Source of the DNA: Dichomitus squalens LYAD-421 SS1
Taxonomy: Eukaryota > Basidiomycota > Agaricomycetes > Polyporales > Polyporaceae
NCBI RefSeq assembly: GCF_000275845.1
Contig: NW_006766890.1
Location: 768,580 to 832,579 of the forward strand
Reading direction: 5' to 3'
Length of the DNA: 64,000 bases
Of this stretch, positions 46,125 to 58,340 are shown piece by piece. The position numbers were made by a program, and so were the translations under genes. The notes under the pieces were generated by a model. It was given only the letters and a program-made list of their open reading frames with translations, had not been told where the DNA came from and ran no database searches. The number at the start of each line of letters is the position of its first letter. Position 1 is the first letter of the stretch.

Positions 46125-47801
46125 AACGCCTCTACCTGTATCGGGTCGGCCTCGGAGTTCAGAAACCGATATACTTATCCTGTACTATCGACGCGCCCAC
46201 AATTCCACAAGTAATCTGCCTTTATGCCAGGAGCTTACGTGTCGTTGGCCCTGTGTTCACGAGCGCGTCTTAACCTGGTTTCATGGTCATGCAATAGACA
46301 CGTTCAAGGCGAGGAATGGATTGTAAGTGTGCTCACTACAAGAGGCATTATCACCGAGGGTGATAGGTAGTGCAGCAATGTGGCCTGCGCAATGCGGTTA
46401 GGGGCGCTCGTTGAGTAGCCGCACCCGAAGCATTGCGGTGCACAAGTAGCCTGCAGGCCTCGGGGTCACAATTAGCCTGTGACCATATTTAAAGGCTCAC
46501 GAAGAACAAAATCAGCAGAAATTGCTTTGTACTGCACCAAGCATGCAACCGTCCCACATACGTGCGGCCATACAACACACTCGACTATTTTTCCTAGGCC
46601 AGCCGCCCGCACAGAAGTGCAACTACGGTACTTGTCCCTACACCGGGAAAGCTTATGACGTGCGATTTGCACCGAGTCCGGATCCCCAGCCGCCTCGAAC
46701 ATCGAGTAGCCCGCCAGCTACGTGTCCCTGACCCGTCACCCCATCGCCTCGAATGACGCCGCGTCGTCGTACGACAACTTGACCTGCGTGACGTTGTGGA
46801 TGCACGGCATTTGTGCGCAATCATCGAAGGTGGACGTGATATCGGGCGCGACAGTGCCGCTCGCGGTGAGCCTGTGCATCTCGTTGACGAGGCCCCGGAA
46901 GCTGAACGTGCCCCCGGGTGAGGCGGGGCTGTCCCAGGAGTCTTCTCTGTACGGCCGTATTGTTTGCGATAAATGACATGTTCGTAGCGAGGGATCCAGT
47001 TGGCAGGAATGTATCGTTCATCAGGACACTGCAATCATGGCTGTAAGCCGGCATCCGAAGAACAATCTAGTCCAGAGGGAAGCCCATTGAGGAGACCCCG
47101 CCCAGTACGTTGGGACTCCCAGTGCGACAACAGGCAGTATATGCAATCAACACTTGCATGTATGCTGGCCAGTTCCTTATCGCCTATTCGATTGGATAGA
47201 GATAAGCTAGCTGCTCGCCGGGTGCATAAAGGCGAGCCCCCATGTCCGCCGTTGGAAGTGCGTGTAGAGGACATCGGGGGGAACGGACTCGAATTGTCTA
47301 CGTTTCATACCAGTCAAAGTCAAGTACTCCGCATGCTGACTACTAGTGCTGGGGTATGATCGTTATGTACTCTGCGCCCAGCTGGTCGAGCAGGCCCCCA
47401 CGTTGCAGTAAGGGTGTTGTCCCCGCACAAAAGCCTATCGCGGAATAGCAGGTGTGAGATTGTGATAAGACCTCGGAGATACATGGAAACACGTTAGGTA
47501 GCATAATGGGTTGAGTTGTGAAACTGGCCCTGGGGAGCTATGGTGTGGAGGACTCGAACGAGGCGTCCATGGGCCAGCGCTGGCTTGCGAACCTTGTCTG
47601 GATGTCGCATCCCACCTTCTTCGGCAGCAGCTTGACTGGTGGCGCGTGACCTGGCACCTGAGAAGCGGGACCGCCGTATCGCGACTTGCGCCATCTGCGC
47701 AAATCTAAATCTTCAAGTGATTATGGAGGATGAAGGCGATCTTTCTGTCTACCATCGCTATCATCGCTAAGTGACGAGCCTAAGGTCAGAAAGTCGCCAC
47801 T
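46125..47801. other. Intergenic with possible gene remnants
   Basis: 1.7 kb between the B12D stop and the aldo-keto reductase start. At 46375-46500 there are several short palindromic words around GCCTGCAGGC and a TATTTAAAG, but no coherent element. A minus-strand coding-like segment is listed separately (46733-46960). Other frames around 47500-47700 look partly coding but could not be joined. Confidence 0.4.
46733..46960 (-). pseudogene. Coding-like minus-strand segment, probable gene fragment
   Basis: The minus frame reads EDSWDSPASPGGTFSFRG, LVNEMHRLTASGTVAPDITS, FDDCAQMPCIHNVTQVKLSY and ends at TGA about 46733, or splices at GTGACG just there. Its composition, with an N-glycosylation site NVT and two cysteines, is like a secreted fungal protein. 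I do not recognise the family. I cannot find a convincing start or downstream exon, so I treat it as a gene fragment; a short uncharacterised secreted gene is the alternative. Confidence 0.35.
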
Positions 47802-49235
47802 ATGGTCGTGCCGCTTGGATCCCCTCAGCCCGTCTTTGCCCTACCCCTCCTCGAAGATATCCCGGACGATCTGGCAGACCGCCCTGTAGATGGGCCACCG
47901 TTGGTATGCCACTATTATTACGCCCTCTCACACGTGCTGACAAGCTGAACAGAAGGATATTGGGCCGCTGGGACTGCCGCAGATCATCTTCGGGGCTGCT
48001 ACCTTCTCGGGGAGCTACAACTCCGAGGCCACAATTGCTAGCGATGTTCCGGTCCGCACTGTCCGCCTCGCTCTGCGGTGCGCTGTATTCCTTGCAGTCT
48101 ATCACTACACCTGCTGAATTGCGCGTACAAAAGGTACGGCATCCGCGCCTTTGACACATCGCCCTATTATGGGCCGTCAGAGATCGTGCTCGGCACTGCA
48201 CTCAAGGTCCTTGAACCAGTCTTTCCCCGCTCGTCATACAAACTCGTACGTTCTTCAGTGTCAGATCTTCTGTCGGCTTTACCTACCTGCTGATCGCCGG
48301 CGTCGTCCACGTACAGATGACGAAGTGCGGACGGTATGGCCTTACTCAGTCCGAGTTCGATTATTCTCCCGAGACCATCCGCAAGAGCGTCGAACGCAGT
48401 CTGAAGCGTCTCCATACTACTTACCTTGACACCGTATATTTGCACGACGTCGAATTCGTGTGCACCCCGGTGGGCCCTCTCGAGGCAGGCAATCCAGAAA
48501 CGGCCCTTTTCGAGAAGAGTGCGGAGTATGGGCTTGCTGAAGGGCAGGAAGGCAAGGTGTGGGGAGAAGGAGATCAGAAGATCCTCGATGCCTATGCGGA
48601 GCTCCGAAGGTTACAAGAAGAAGGCAAGATCAAGCATATCGGGATCACTGGTGAGAAAGTAGACCTGTGTGAGGATTCGTGCTATACTGACCGAGCCGGA
48701 CCCAGGCTACACACTCTCGACGCTTCTCCGCCTTGCGCTTCTTGTACTTCATACCCCGCCTTACAGACCGCTCGACGCCCTCCTATCTTACTGTCATCTG
48801 TCCCTCAACAACAGCACCTTCGCCACATACGCCAAACCGCTTCGCGAGCGCGCAAAGGTTACCCAGCTCGTCACCGCATCCCCTCTCAGCATGGGCCTCC
48901 TCACTCCGACGCCCCCACCCTGGCATCCTGCCCCCGTGGAGTTGAAGGAGGCGGCGAAGGATGCGAACAGGCTCGTGGAAGATGCGGGGTGGGAGGGCGG
49001 CCTTCCGAACCTTGCGATCGGGTACGGATTTAGGAAAGGGCAGGAGACTGACCTGCCAGTCGTCGTGGGACTCAGCAGCCCTCGTGAGGTACACGAGAGC
49101 GTACGCGCGTGGCGCACAATCCAGAAAGGCACCGATGAGGGGCAGCGGGTGGTATTGGAAGACAAGGTCATCCGTACTTTCGGGTCCTCATTGAATCTCT
49201 CTTGGGCCTCTCCCCCTGAAGAACTGCGGGTGTAG
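47802..49235 (+). CDS. Aldo-keto reductase, D-arabinose 1-dehydrogenase (Ara2)-like
   Basis: NAD(P)-dependent aldo-keto reductase. Ara2 oxidises D-arabinose to the lactone used for D-erythroascorbate, and plant relatives oxidise L-galactose (family knowledge). The start region is MVVPLGSPQP. The barrel strand GPLGLPQIIFGAATFSG follows, then the tetrad: Asp and Tyr in FDTSPYYGPSE (about 48149-48182), Lys in LMTKCGRYG across an intron (about 48317), and His in DTVYLHDVEF (48429-48458). KIKHIGITG (about 48629) and the C-terminal half, including LPVVVGLSSPREV, follow. The C-terminal PVVVGLSS block is typical of the Ara2/L-GalDH branch. Six exons, stop at 49233-49235. Substrate choice is not proven by sequence. 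Confidence 0.85.
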
Positions 49236-49712
49236 AGCTTCGATGTAGTCCGTCGAGATATCCGCGTACGAACACCCCACGCTTGTATCAATCACTGTGA
49301 ACCTGGGAATAATCATCTACGGCCGCGTGGTACGCCCCTTACTGTCATTCAACGGTCGCTGATACATGTCTCTCGAAGGATCTTTATGATGACGAGTTTC
49401 TTTACTCCAGGGGCGTAGCTTTCGGCGCACTTCGTACCGACGTGAAGTGTGAGGCTTCGAATTCACTTTCAGTGAGAGTTGAAGTCACCCACAACCTGAT
49501 CCTTTCGCGAGATCAATTCAGTCGCCACCCAAAAACAAACAAGGCACAAGAGCCAGTCCGGTTGGCTGGAGCAGTCCCCATATCATATTTAGTCGACCTC
49601 GGCGCGACGGAAAGTCCGCGTGGTTGGTATGCATACCCCAAACAACCAAGTCTCGGACTGAGGCACGACTCCATCTTCGAAAGACACTTCCCGATAATTC
49701 TTCATTGCTACA
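49236..49712. other. Intergenic, deaminase promoter
   Basis: 477 bp between the aldo-keto reductase stop and the deaminase start, both on the plus strand. No motif was recognised beyond short frames. Confidence 0.45.
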
Positions 49713-50547
49713 ATGATGTCTCTCTCCTCCCTAGGACATATCTTGTTACGCCTCGCCGTCACCCTCATCTTCGGAACGCGCTCGCAGGCATTCCGATCTT
49801 CGGTCATCGCAAATCCTACGTTATCGATCAATAACATCCCGTTCAGCACAAGGGCGCACTGGATGCGAGTCGCCAACGCCGCGCTCGCCGACATTAAATC
49901 CCCGTGCCCGGCCAGCGCGTTCGCGACTGTCATAGTCAACCATTCCGCTGCAGGTTTGGGCGAGCTTGTATGCATCGGGGTCAACTCTGCGATGACAACT
50001 GGTAATCCAACAATGCACGGTGGGCTGTTCAAGACAATGTCTCGATTCTTCATCGCTATGGCTAACATATCAAAACTTATGCAGGCGAGATGGCTGCAAT
50101 ACATAATTGTACCTCGATAATGACAGACCCGGATGGGCCATTCAAGTTTACCCCGAGCCGAGCAGAGGCTGCATTCACAGAGCTCAGTCTCTACACCAAC
50201 GCGGAGAGCTGTCCGATGGTCAGCCGTACTCCTATGCCTGAATGATGCCGCCGTGCTGACCTGATCCTGCCCCTTGCTAGTGTGCTTCAGCGATCCGTTG
50301 GTCAGGCTTCCGCGAGTACATCTACGGCACGAGCATAGACTCGCTGATAGAGCAAGGCTGGGACCAAATCCGCGTGCCTTCGATCTCCATTTTCGGACAA
50401 TCGTTCGATCTTCCAACGCAGGCAAGACTGCTCGGTGGGGTGCTCACCAATGAAACCGATCCGTTATTCTTCTGGCGTTTCAATCCCGACTTCCCTTGCC
50501 CCACAGGTTGTGCGAGGATTGCCGGAACATGCGAGCCTTCGACCTGA
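49713..50547 (+). CDS. Secreted cytidine/guanine deaminase-like zinc enzyme
   Basis: The N-terminus has a signal peptide (MMSLSSLGHILLRLAVTLIF, then GTRSQA). A CDA-fold deaminase follows: HWMRVANAALADIKSP, ATVIVNH, GVNSAMTTGNPTMHG joined across a 66-nt intron to EMAAIHNCTS, then LSLYTNAESCPM joined to CASAIRWSGFREYIYG. The zinc ligands are therefore His in HGE and the two Cys in CPMC, and the catalytic Glu is in HGE; all are present. The C-terminus is Cys-rich (FPCPTGCARIAGTCEPST), ending TGA 50545-50547. The closest family pattern is the fungal nucleoside or tRNA-type deaminases, but a signal peptide is unusual for those. Four exons. Start M49713 or M49716. Confidence 0.8.
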
Positions 50548-50856
50548 TATCATTGCATGGAGTGGTTCAAGCGATGAGATCGTTGGGCGGGTTGAAGCAG
50601 CAGAACTCCAGGATGTATGCATTGTTGCAGATGTAAATAACACAGTTGGTTCGCACCCTCGCTCATAGCTAGTCGTGAAATCATCATCTTGCTGCTCCTC
50701 AGCCGGATTAATGAATGGAAAGAACCTGTATTACAGATGCGTCGTAAAGCAGAGTATAGATACATTGACGGTTATGACTTCCACACATCCAGCAGTCCGA
50801 GCCCGGGAACCAATAGAACTGCTCAACTCGTAAACGATCCCACCGTAGCGGAACTA

Positions 50857-52832
50857 CTACCGAGTCTTGATGATACCAGCACTGATGAGCTTCATGATGT
50901 TCTGGCGGACGGCCGGGTTCTTCATGTGATCCTGGAGCGCAGCGGGGTCCGACTGCGCCTGCTGGAGGATGGATTGCATGATCGGGTCGCTCATAATTCT
51001 CTGTGGTACGAATGTTCGTGAGCTTAAGACCTGGACTGGACTCAAGTCGGGTGGGACGCACAGCAATTTCGGGATCACGCATCGCCCGCTGGAGCGTCTC
51101 TTCCTCGGACTCGCCCTCACGTTGCGACAGCATGGCCTGCTGGCACTTCCAGACCTGCTCCTGGATCTCCTTCACGTGCTTCTTCTCCGTGTCGATGTCC
51201 GCCGCCTGCTCTACGGCCTCGATCGCCTTCATGTAGTCACGCATGGCGAAGAGCACGTGGCTCTTGCGGATGTACGCCTTCACGAACTTGGGGTCGACCT
51301 TTATGGCCTCCTCCGCGTCCTTCAGCGCCTCAGGAAGCGCGGCGAGCTTCGTGTACGCGTTCGCGCGGTTGTTGTAGCCGCGTGGGTCGCTAGGATCGCG
51401 CTTGATCGCCTCCGTGTACGCCTTGACAGCCCCCGCGAAGTCGCCAGCCTTGAAGAGGGTGTTGCCCTCCTCGCGGGCAACGGCGGCCTTTTCGGGGTCG
51501 ATGTACTCGAGACGGGCCTTCTCGGCCTGCTCGCGCTCCGCTTGGCGGAGCTTGTTGAGGATGTCAGGTGTGCGATGCTCGGTGAGCGACTTTTGGTAGA
51601 ACTTGATGGCGGTAGGAAGGTCGCCCTTGCGCTGGTACGCGCTACCAATGCGTCCATAGGCCTTAGCGATCAGCTTGAAATCGGCACGAATCTACGTAAT
51701 AGCAGGTTAGACCTTCGTCATCTATTGGATAACCTGCAGGGACATACCTCGCGACCCTCTTCGATGGCCTTCTCGCACGTCTTGATGGTCTCGTCGAAGT
51801 CACCCTTCTCAAAGTACGCAGCGGCTAGGTTGGTTAGGAACGTGATGTCCTTCGGCCAGATATCCCAAGCCTTCTGGAAGTGCGTGATAGCGCCCTCGAA
51901 GTTGCGCGTCTTGTACGCCTCCGCCCCGAGCTTCTTTTCCTCTTCCGCCTGCTTCTTGGTTGCTGCCTCCTCCTCATCGAGCATCTCGACGTCCTCTTCC
52001 TTCGCAGGCTCAGGAGCCTTCGACGAGGAAGCAGCAGGTTGCGGTGGCGGCGAAGTAGGCGGGCTCTGGACACCGGGGCGCGACACGCCAGGCGGGAGCT
52101 CGTCGGAGCCCTCTTCGCGCGAGAAGCCCTGCATGTCGATGCCCATCAGCGCGCCAAGGACGTCTATCATGCGCGGGTCAGACTGCAGGGCGGTCTCAGC
52201 GAGCTTTGGATTCTGCTGGAATAGCTGCAGTTTCTGGACGAACGCGGGGTCCGCGAGGTGCTTCGCCGTGCGAGGGTTGGCAGCAAGCTTGCCTAGAAGC
52301 TGAGGGTCGCTGAACATCTTCCCAAGGCCAAATGCCTCCGCGCCATCACCACGCTCGTCCGCCTCTACATATCACAGATTATGTCAATATGCGTACTATG
52401 ATGGGGCGGAGTATCTTGTGCTCACCTTTGGCGTCGATGACCTCCTTCAAACCTTTTCGGAGTGCAGGACTGTCCTCAATCTTGAGACCAGTCTCGTACG
52501 CCTCGATGGCGTCTACATATCTCCTCTGACCATGGAGGGCAGCGCCCTTGCGCGCATAACCCTTTGACCAAGTAGGATTCACTTTAATGCACTACGTGCA
52601 GCCCCGCGCGTTAGTCCGGACTGACCAAAATCGAGATCGACGCACATACTTGCTCCGCGTCCTCGAGCGCGCCTTGCCATTGCTTCTTCCCTGCCTTCGC
52701 GGCGCTCCGGTTGGACCAGAGCACGAAGTTATTTGGGTCAAGCTCGAGAGCCTTGGAGAAAAGTTCAATGGCCTTATCGTAGTCCTTGGCCTGGAAAGCC
52801 TTGTTTCCCTGGTCCTTCAGGGCGTCAGCCAT
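50857..52832 (-). CDS. STI1: Sti1/Hop, Hsp70-Hsp90 organising co-chaperone
   Basis: Adaptor that holds Hsp70 and Hsp90 together through TPR domains. TPR1 begins MADALKDQGNKAFQAKDYDK at the start and includes FVLWSNRSAAK. A DP1 region follows, with PRTAKHLADPAFVQKLQ (about 52275-52225) and DPRMIDVLGALMGIDM. A linker rich in Pro and Glu comes next. TPR2A has LGAEAYKTRNFEGAITHF, TPR2B has AREEGNTLFKAGDFAGAVKA, and DP2 at the end has DPIMQSILQQAQSDPAALQDHM. Stop is TAG at 50859-50857. Six exons, length about 585 residues, normal for the family. The carboxylate-clamp Lys/Asn/Arg positions look intact. A strong heat-shock element lies about 140 bp upstream. Confidence 0.95.
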
Positions 52833-53468
52833 GTCCGCGAGTGCAGTTGCAATAGAGAAAAGTATTGGGATGAAGTCAGTCGCAGGGCAGTCGTCTCTAG
52901 TAGCGTAGAACGCAGGACTTTTATCATCTTCACGGCGTCCAGTGCAACTAAGCTTCAGACACGAGCACGAAGATTCGAGAAGTTTCCCGCATCCCCATCC
53001 CGTTTGGGATTGTCAACGTCCCGATCGCTCACTTATCCTACCTGATTAGGGTTTAGCGCACAAAAATACGGGACTTCGTACTGGCAATCAGCCTCAAGTC
53101 ATACAGAGGCGGGCAGGCCTCAGCTGTTGCAAGACCGAAATATAGTAAATAGGCTCAAGTATGTACACGTCCAACTTACACCCTGACAGATGTTGTAATA
53201 ATGGATACAAGATGATGGTATGAGCACAGCAGAAGACACAACGAGCAGCAGATACGCAGAGAGCTAAACAGTAGAACAAGACACAAGATTAAATACCGAC
53301 ACATTCCATATAGCAATGGCGAACAGAGGCATGACCTGTGCACGCCTATAGAAAGTCCTCACGGCGGCCTACGCTACCGTTTTCATGGCTGTTTATTTTA
53401 CTCGAGCCTCCATAAACTTAACAGCGCACCATCCAGTCGCCGTGTCATCGATAATGGGGAGAGGCCAC
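52833..53468. other. STI1 promoter region
   Basis: 636 bp between the STI1 start and the stop of the Zn2Cys6 factor. It contains the heat-shock element at 52969-52986. The remainder shows no gene. Confidence 0.6.
52969..52986 (-). promoter_or_regulatory. Four-unit heat-shock element upstream of STI1
   Basis: The sequence GAAgaTTCgaGAAgtTTC has four perfect alternating nGAAn/nTTCn units. It lies about 137-154 bp upstream of the STI1 ATG (52832). Yeast STI1 is a known Hsf1 target (established knowledge), so Hsf1 control is the likely reading. Confidence 0.8.
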
Positions 53469-56400
53469 CTAGTGCGCCGGCCCTGGGCCCGGGACCATCG
53501 TCGTGAAGCTGTCCGGACGTTGCATGACGTCTACGAACGAGTTCCACTCCGACAGCCCAAACCCGATCGACGCTCCCCACATCGAGCTCTCGTCGGCAGG
53601 GTGGATGTACGCAAGGTCTTGCGCGACGCCGTTGTCGCGGAACATCTGCTGGTGGTGCGGAAGCGGCTGCTGCATCGTCTCCGACTGTTGCGTCGCATAT
53701 CGCACCATTGGGAACGACTGGCTGCTCGTCGGAACCGTGGGCGAGTACTGCTGTTGATGGGGCGATGGGTGCTGGTGGTGCGCTACGTGTCCGTGCGGCT
53801 GGGAGGTGGAGATGGAGGCCGTCGACGGGCGCTGGGCTGGGTAGGGAGAGGGCATCCCGTGCTGCGGGTGCCCTTGCTGGGTATACTGCACGTTGCCGAT
53901 CTCGGACTGCGGCTGTGACGTCCACCGCGTGGCAGATACCGGTGGTTGTGTCGGGTGAGGTGGGGCTGACGCATGGGAAGACGGGGGAGGGGGAGGGACT
54001 GAGCGTTTGGCGACTTCCAAGCGACTTGGAAAGGATTTTTGCACTTGGACGCTCGCCTGGAACGCGGCTGCGTCGTAACGATTGTATCCGGGAGAATCCG
54101 CAGAACGGGAGTACGGAGCGTCTTGATACGGGAACGCCAGCGTCCGCACCAGACTGAGGACCTGCGCCTTCTTCCGCTCACGCTCTTCCCTGGGTAGATC
54201 GAGGAGCTCGTCCGAGTAGAGTGGTGCGAGCGCCTGAAGGATTGTCAACGCCTTGTCCGCAACAGGCATCCATCGGCTAGACTCTAGGGATGCAATCGAC
54301 TTCCGGATGTTCTCCCGGAAGAGGCTGGCGGCGGGTTGGTCCGGCTTCGTAATAAGCTGGAAGGAGAAGAACATCGCGGCCGAGAAGACGTGGAAGGGGC
54401 CCCAATTCATGTGTCCAGGAACGGCAAGCGCGGTGTTAGAAAGGAAATCAGGACGCGTCTGGCCGACGAGGGCGATGAGCTGAGACGCCGCACTGACAGC
54501 GATCTCGAGGCTCTCTGGCACCTTCGCGTACGGTCGATGGAGGGTAAATCGGATGTGGTGGTACGCGGTGCGGATGATGACACTTTGCACGCCGAGCCGA
54601 CGCACGGATGTAATAGGACTTGCGAGCGAGCGAGCGATCCGGTACTCATCAAGATCCAGTTCTTGCGGGAGCGCCTCGTACCACTCCGTCAGCATCCTGT
54701 CTTTGTCCTGCACGGAGGAGTAGGGGACTGCACGGAAGGACACTGCATCGTCCATGATATCGCCGAGCACATAAGCGAGCTTGAAAAGGGCGATGTTGGG
54801 GAGATACAAGCGCTGTGACTTGTCGATGGACGGGTCGCAATATGTCGGCAATTGCGTATTAAAGTGATGCGAAGCGATGGCTAGCGGGCGTCCGAACATG
54901 AAGGCTTGCCAGCGTTCAAGTAGGATGATGTGCCACCATGCCCATCGTCTCCGTTCAGCGACGCTCTTCTCGAATCTGTTTGATCCCGGATCTCGGTGAA
55001 GACCCATAGCGGTCCCAATGGTGACAAGCTCCCCTCGTACGCTCCATGTCTCCTCTGGGTCTTCTTTGGCGAAGGTGAGATAATGGCTGCGGACAAGGAG
55101 GAGCTCGACTAGATCAAGCGAATACGATCGGCCCGGGCTGGATGAGCTTTTGCGGTAGCGGTCTAGTGCAGTGCGCATGATGCTATAGCATTTTTGCCCG
55201 AGCTCCTCGCAGGTCTCGGACATGCCCTGAAGGAGCGCATGCCTTGGGGGGAGGTAGCGAGCGGCAAGCGCGATCAAGATGCAGACCGTCGCGAGGACGA
55301 GGCGGTCGCCATGCTTGCCCTTCTTGTACCGATCCCACCCGGCGAGTAGCGCGGGTTCGTTCACATGCCGGTAGACCCAATTGCAGTACTCGAAGTAGTA
55401 CTCAATCAAGCCGTCGATCATGTGGATATCCGGTAGCTGGGCGGTCAGATCCTGGTCCCAATCGCCTGTGGATCCGTTGTGATCGATGTTGTCGGCGATT
55501 GCGCGGGAGTGAGAGGGCGGCGAGGGAGTAGACGCAGACCTGTCATTTTGGTTGTCGATGTCGTCGCGGTCGGATGCCTGTCAGGTCGATGTGTAGTGAG
55601 TTCAAAGTGACATACAAGGCGCCGAGGGTAAGAGACATCGTACAACTTACGTTGATGAGGTGAGAGGCAGCACTGGTGGCGCCCGCAAATAGACCACCTG
55701 AGGCTAGCTGGCCAAGCATGCCGGGTGCACTTGCCATGTCCACGTCTTCGGACTTCTCCTTATCGTGCGAAGGACCTTCAGAGTCCGGACTGAGTCTTGA
55801 TGTCGAGACAGGATCGTAAGGAGATGGGTGGTGAGGAGGTAGAGACGGACGGCGCTCCGAGGTGTAGCCATTGGGAGTCGGGCGACCAGGAGTATAGGTG
55901 CTAACATGTTGCTCGAGGAGATTAAGGGAGTGTCGGATGCGAGCGAATTCGGCCGCAGCATCAAGAGGCCGCCTGAGATTGACGAAGATGACGGATATGA
56001 GAGATCTCCGCAGAAGAGTGATGGAGACGGTGCTGAACGGACACATACTGTTGATCTACGGCACTACGAAATGAAGGATCTGTATCGTGACCTTGATAGC
56101 AGAGGGAAGTGGTCCCTGTACAAGGCCAAATGAGGAAACGTCGGTAGGAGGGGCGGAAGGGACACACCTCTGAGCACGCAGGACGAGCAAGGGCGGTTTC
56201 TAGATATCCGAGGACAGCGAGGAGATTCAATTAGTCAACGCTGAATGCCGAGGGGGCGCGCGGGGGCAAGCGGATACGACCAGAGGGTGCGCAGGCGATG
56301 GTCAACAATGTCCACGATGCACGCACCTGTCGCACTTGAGTTTGCTGTTCCTGCATGGCTCGCAGTTGATAGCCTTACGTGCCCGCTTGGGAGGCGGGCG

Positions 56401-56814
56401 GGCATCGAGCCCCGCGCTATCCGCCGTTTCGTTTGGTCCGTTCGCGCCCGGCCCTGGGGAGCGCACTCGTACTTGCTTCGTCCTAGGGACCGATCCAGAA
56501 GCAGGACCTGATGCCGCAACCGCGGACAGATGGCCGTTTGAGTTTCCAGACTGTGTCGCAGGCATCCTCACATCCAAGCCAAGGACCGAGTCGTTGCGCG
56601 CGGAAGACAGGTCGATGCCGTTAGCTATGCCGCCAAGATGTCGCCGACGAGGGGGGGGGTTGTGAGTGGACGAGCTGGAAAATGGGTAGCCGCAACGTCG
56701 ACGTCGGGGGCGAGAACGGCAATCGACGGAGACCGAGCCCAATGGGAGCGTCTTAACACCCCAGGCGCCTCCTCTGCTTCCGGTACTTCCTCTTCTCATT
56801 CCTGACTCCTGCAA
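53469..56814 (-). CDS. Zn2Cys6 transcription factor with fungal-specific middle homology domain
   Basis: GAL4-type DNA-binding regulator. The zinc cluster is split by introns: CEPCRNSKLKCDR ends exon 1 (about 56341-56303), NRPCSSCVLRG follows (about 56188-56162), then TTSLCYQG. All six cysteines are present with spacing 2-6-5-2-8. A Pro- and Ser-rich linker follows (about 55970-55740). A long exon from about 55560 carries the fungal middle homology region, including EYYFEYCNWVYRHVNEP, the cysteine-bearing segment around LQGMSETCEELG, and LVRSHYLTFAKEDPEETW, GTAMGLHRDP and RRRWAWWHIILLERW (about 54960-54910). The C-terminal 180 residues are Gln/Pro/His/Ser-rich. The start is uncertain: M56814 is the longest option and M56565 (MPATQSG) another. 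Target genes cannot be inferred from sequence. Confidence 0.88.
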
Positions 56815-58340
56815 GCCGCTGTCACTTTACCGCACGAAACGTCGTCTCTGCATGCGGATGGGCCCTCGACCCAGCCTTCCGAGCCCTACCACCGCCGGTA
56901 GCCATCCGTGTCGCATCTGCATCCCTCCACTCGGACAGTACTCCAAGCTGGTCGCCCCGTATAGAGCATTCCAGATCAGGAAGCTTCCGTAAATCGGGGT
57001 TTCAACCTGCAGCCCACGAGTCTTCCTCCGTCCGTGGGACCACAGAGGAGCGGGTCCAGCCAAGTAGAAGTATAGATGGTGACCAGTCGGGAGGTGAGCG
57101 CAAGGTGATCTTCATCGCCCAATGCTGCGTCCTCGAGTATGATGTCACTAAACACATGCACAAACAGGGAGATCTGATCTCGTGCGATACATAACCGGTT
57201 CATGTATCGCTCCAACTTGCCAAGGGCGGTCCCCAGAGCACGCTATCAGGTGCTATCCTCATTATGCGATGATCCGGCAACAATTCAGCAAGATCATAAG
57301 CAAGTCCCTTACATATTTTGCGCTCAATGTCTACGGATGCACAGTTGTCACAATATTGGACAAGAGCGCCTGCGAGCTGTCGCGGTGTATGTACTATCAA
57401 AGGAGATGGTATCATCAACGCCTTGCATAGAACACACATTCGATTGTTGCAACAAATTTACCCTGCTCCGCCACTTGACGCACCGTCAGACCTGTCAGAG
57501 CATCTCCGAGGCTCGGACGTGCACCAATATACATATCACAAGGCAATCACCACACATCAGGCCTACAGCATAAAGTTTTCCGCGGATCGAGAACCGTATC
57601 TCTACTCAATCTCTAGTCTAATATAATACATTCCTTTGAGCGCAGGCGAAAATCTCCTTTTGCTCGGGGTCGCTCTCGTGCGAATCTCTGTGTTCTTGCA
57701 CCGAAACGACCAGACAAAGGGGTGCGCGAAAGCAGAGCAGTACAAATGCTTATTTGGGTCCTAACCAAGTAAGAACGGAACTTGAGTGCTCCGTGATCCT
57801 CGGGCTCATAGTGCCGTGTGGTTAGACTAATCCGAATGGCCAGTGACTCCAGTCACAAATACGACGCAAGTGAAACCAACGTCTTCGCGGACGTGGTGAT
57901 AAACTCTGTAGGTCGACAAACCTTAGCTGCTGGGGTTCGTGCCACATGGCGAGAACTCACGGTGTATGAACTTACCTAGTATCTACTGACTCGGGTAACT
58001 CGAGAACGATAGTTATCTAGTATCGCATGGCACAAACGATGAGCACCGGCATGGTCATAACAAGGCGAAAGCGGAATAGAGGAATGGATACACTCATGAC
58101 GAATTCAACAACTCAATGACATACGACATCTACGCATTTTATGACTATTGCTTGCAGCCAGGACAAAACAACGTGCCAAATTATCAGCAAGATTCCTCCC
58201 ATGAGACCTGATCTGAACGGCGCGGATGGGAATGGGAATCAGTACGGATACGATACATGACTAGGATACACATGAATAAGTCTTCTGATTCTCGACGACC
58301 CCCTGGTGTGTTGGGAACCATTATAGCTGGTTCCATAATT
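56815..58340. other. Intergenic with possible pseudogene
   Basis: 1.5 kb between the Zn2Cys6 factor's 5' end and the hexokinase stop. Two minus-strand frames at 56976-57439 look partly coding (listed separately). The rest is AT-richer and shows no motif. Confidence 0.45.
56976..57439 (-). pseudogene. Helical coding-like segment in two frames, possible pseudogene
   Basis: A minus frame reads RQLAGALVQYCDNCASVDIE, then GLAYDLAELLPDHRIM (about 57375-57260). A second frame continues as LGTALGKLERYMNRLCIARD, then ISLFVHVFSDIILEDAALGD (about 57230-57105). The two would join around 57245, but no GT donor fits, so a frameshift is the simplest reading. The helical, balanced composition suggests former coding sequence. 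I do not recognise a family. Chance frames remain possible. Confidence 0.3.

Noticed and set aside
49589..50425. 278-codon minus ORF opposite the deaminase
   Set aside because: The plus strand has a signal peptide, zinc ligands and consistent introns. The minus frame has no motif.
50969..52303. 444-codon plus-strand ORF opposite STI1
   Set aside because: It lies entirely antisense to well-supported STI1 exons. Its Leu/Arg-rich composition is the mirror of the Glu/Lys-rich TPR coding strand.
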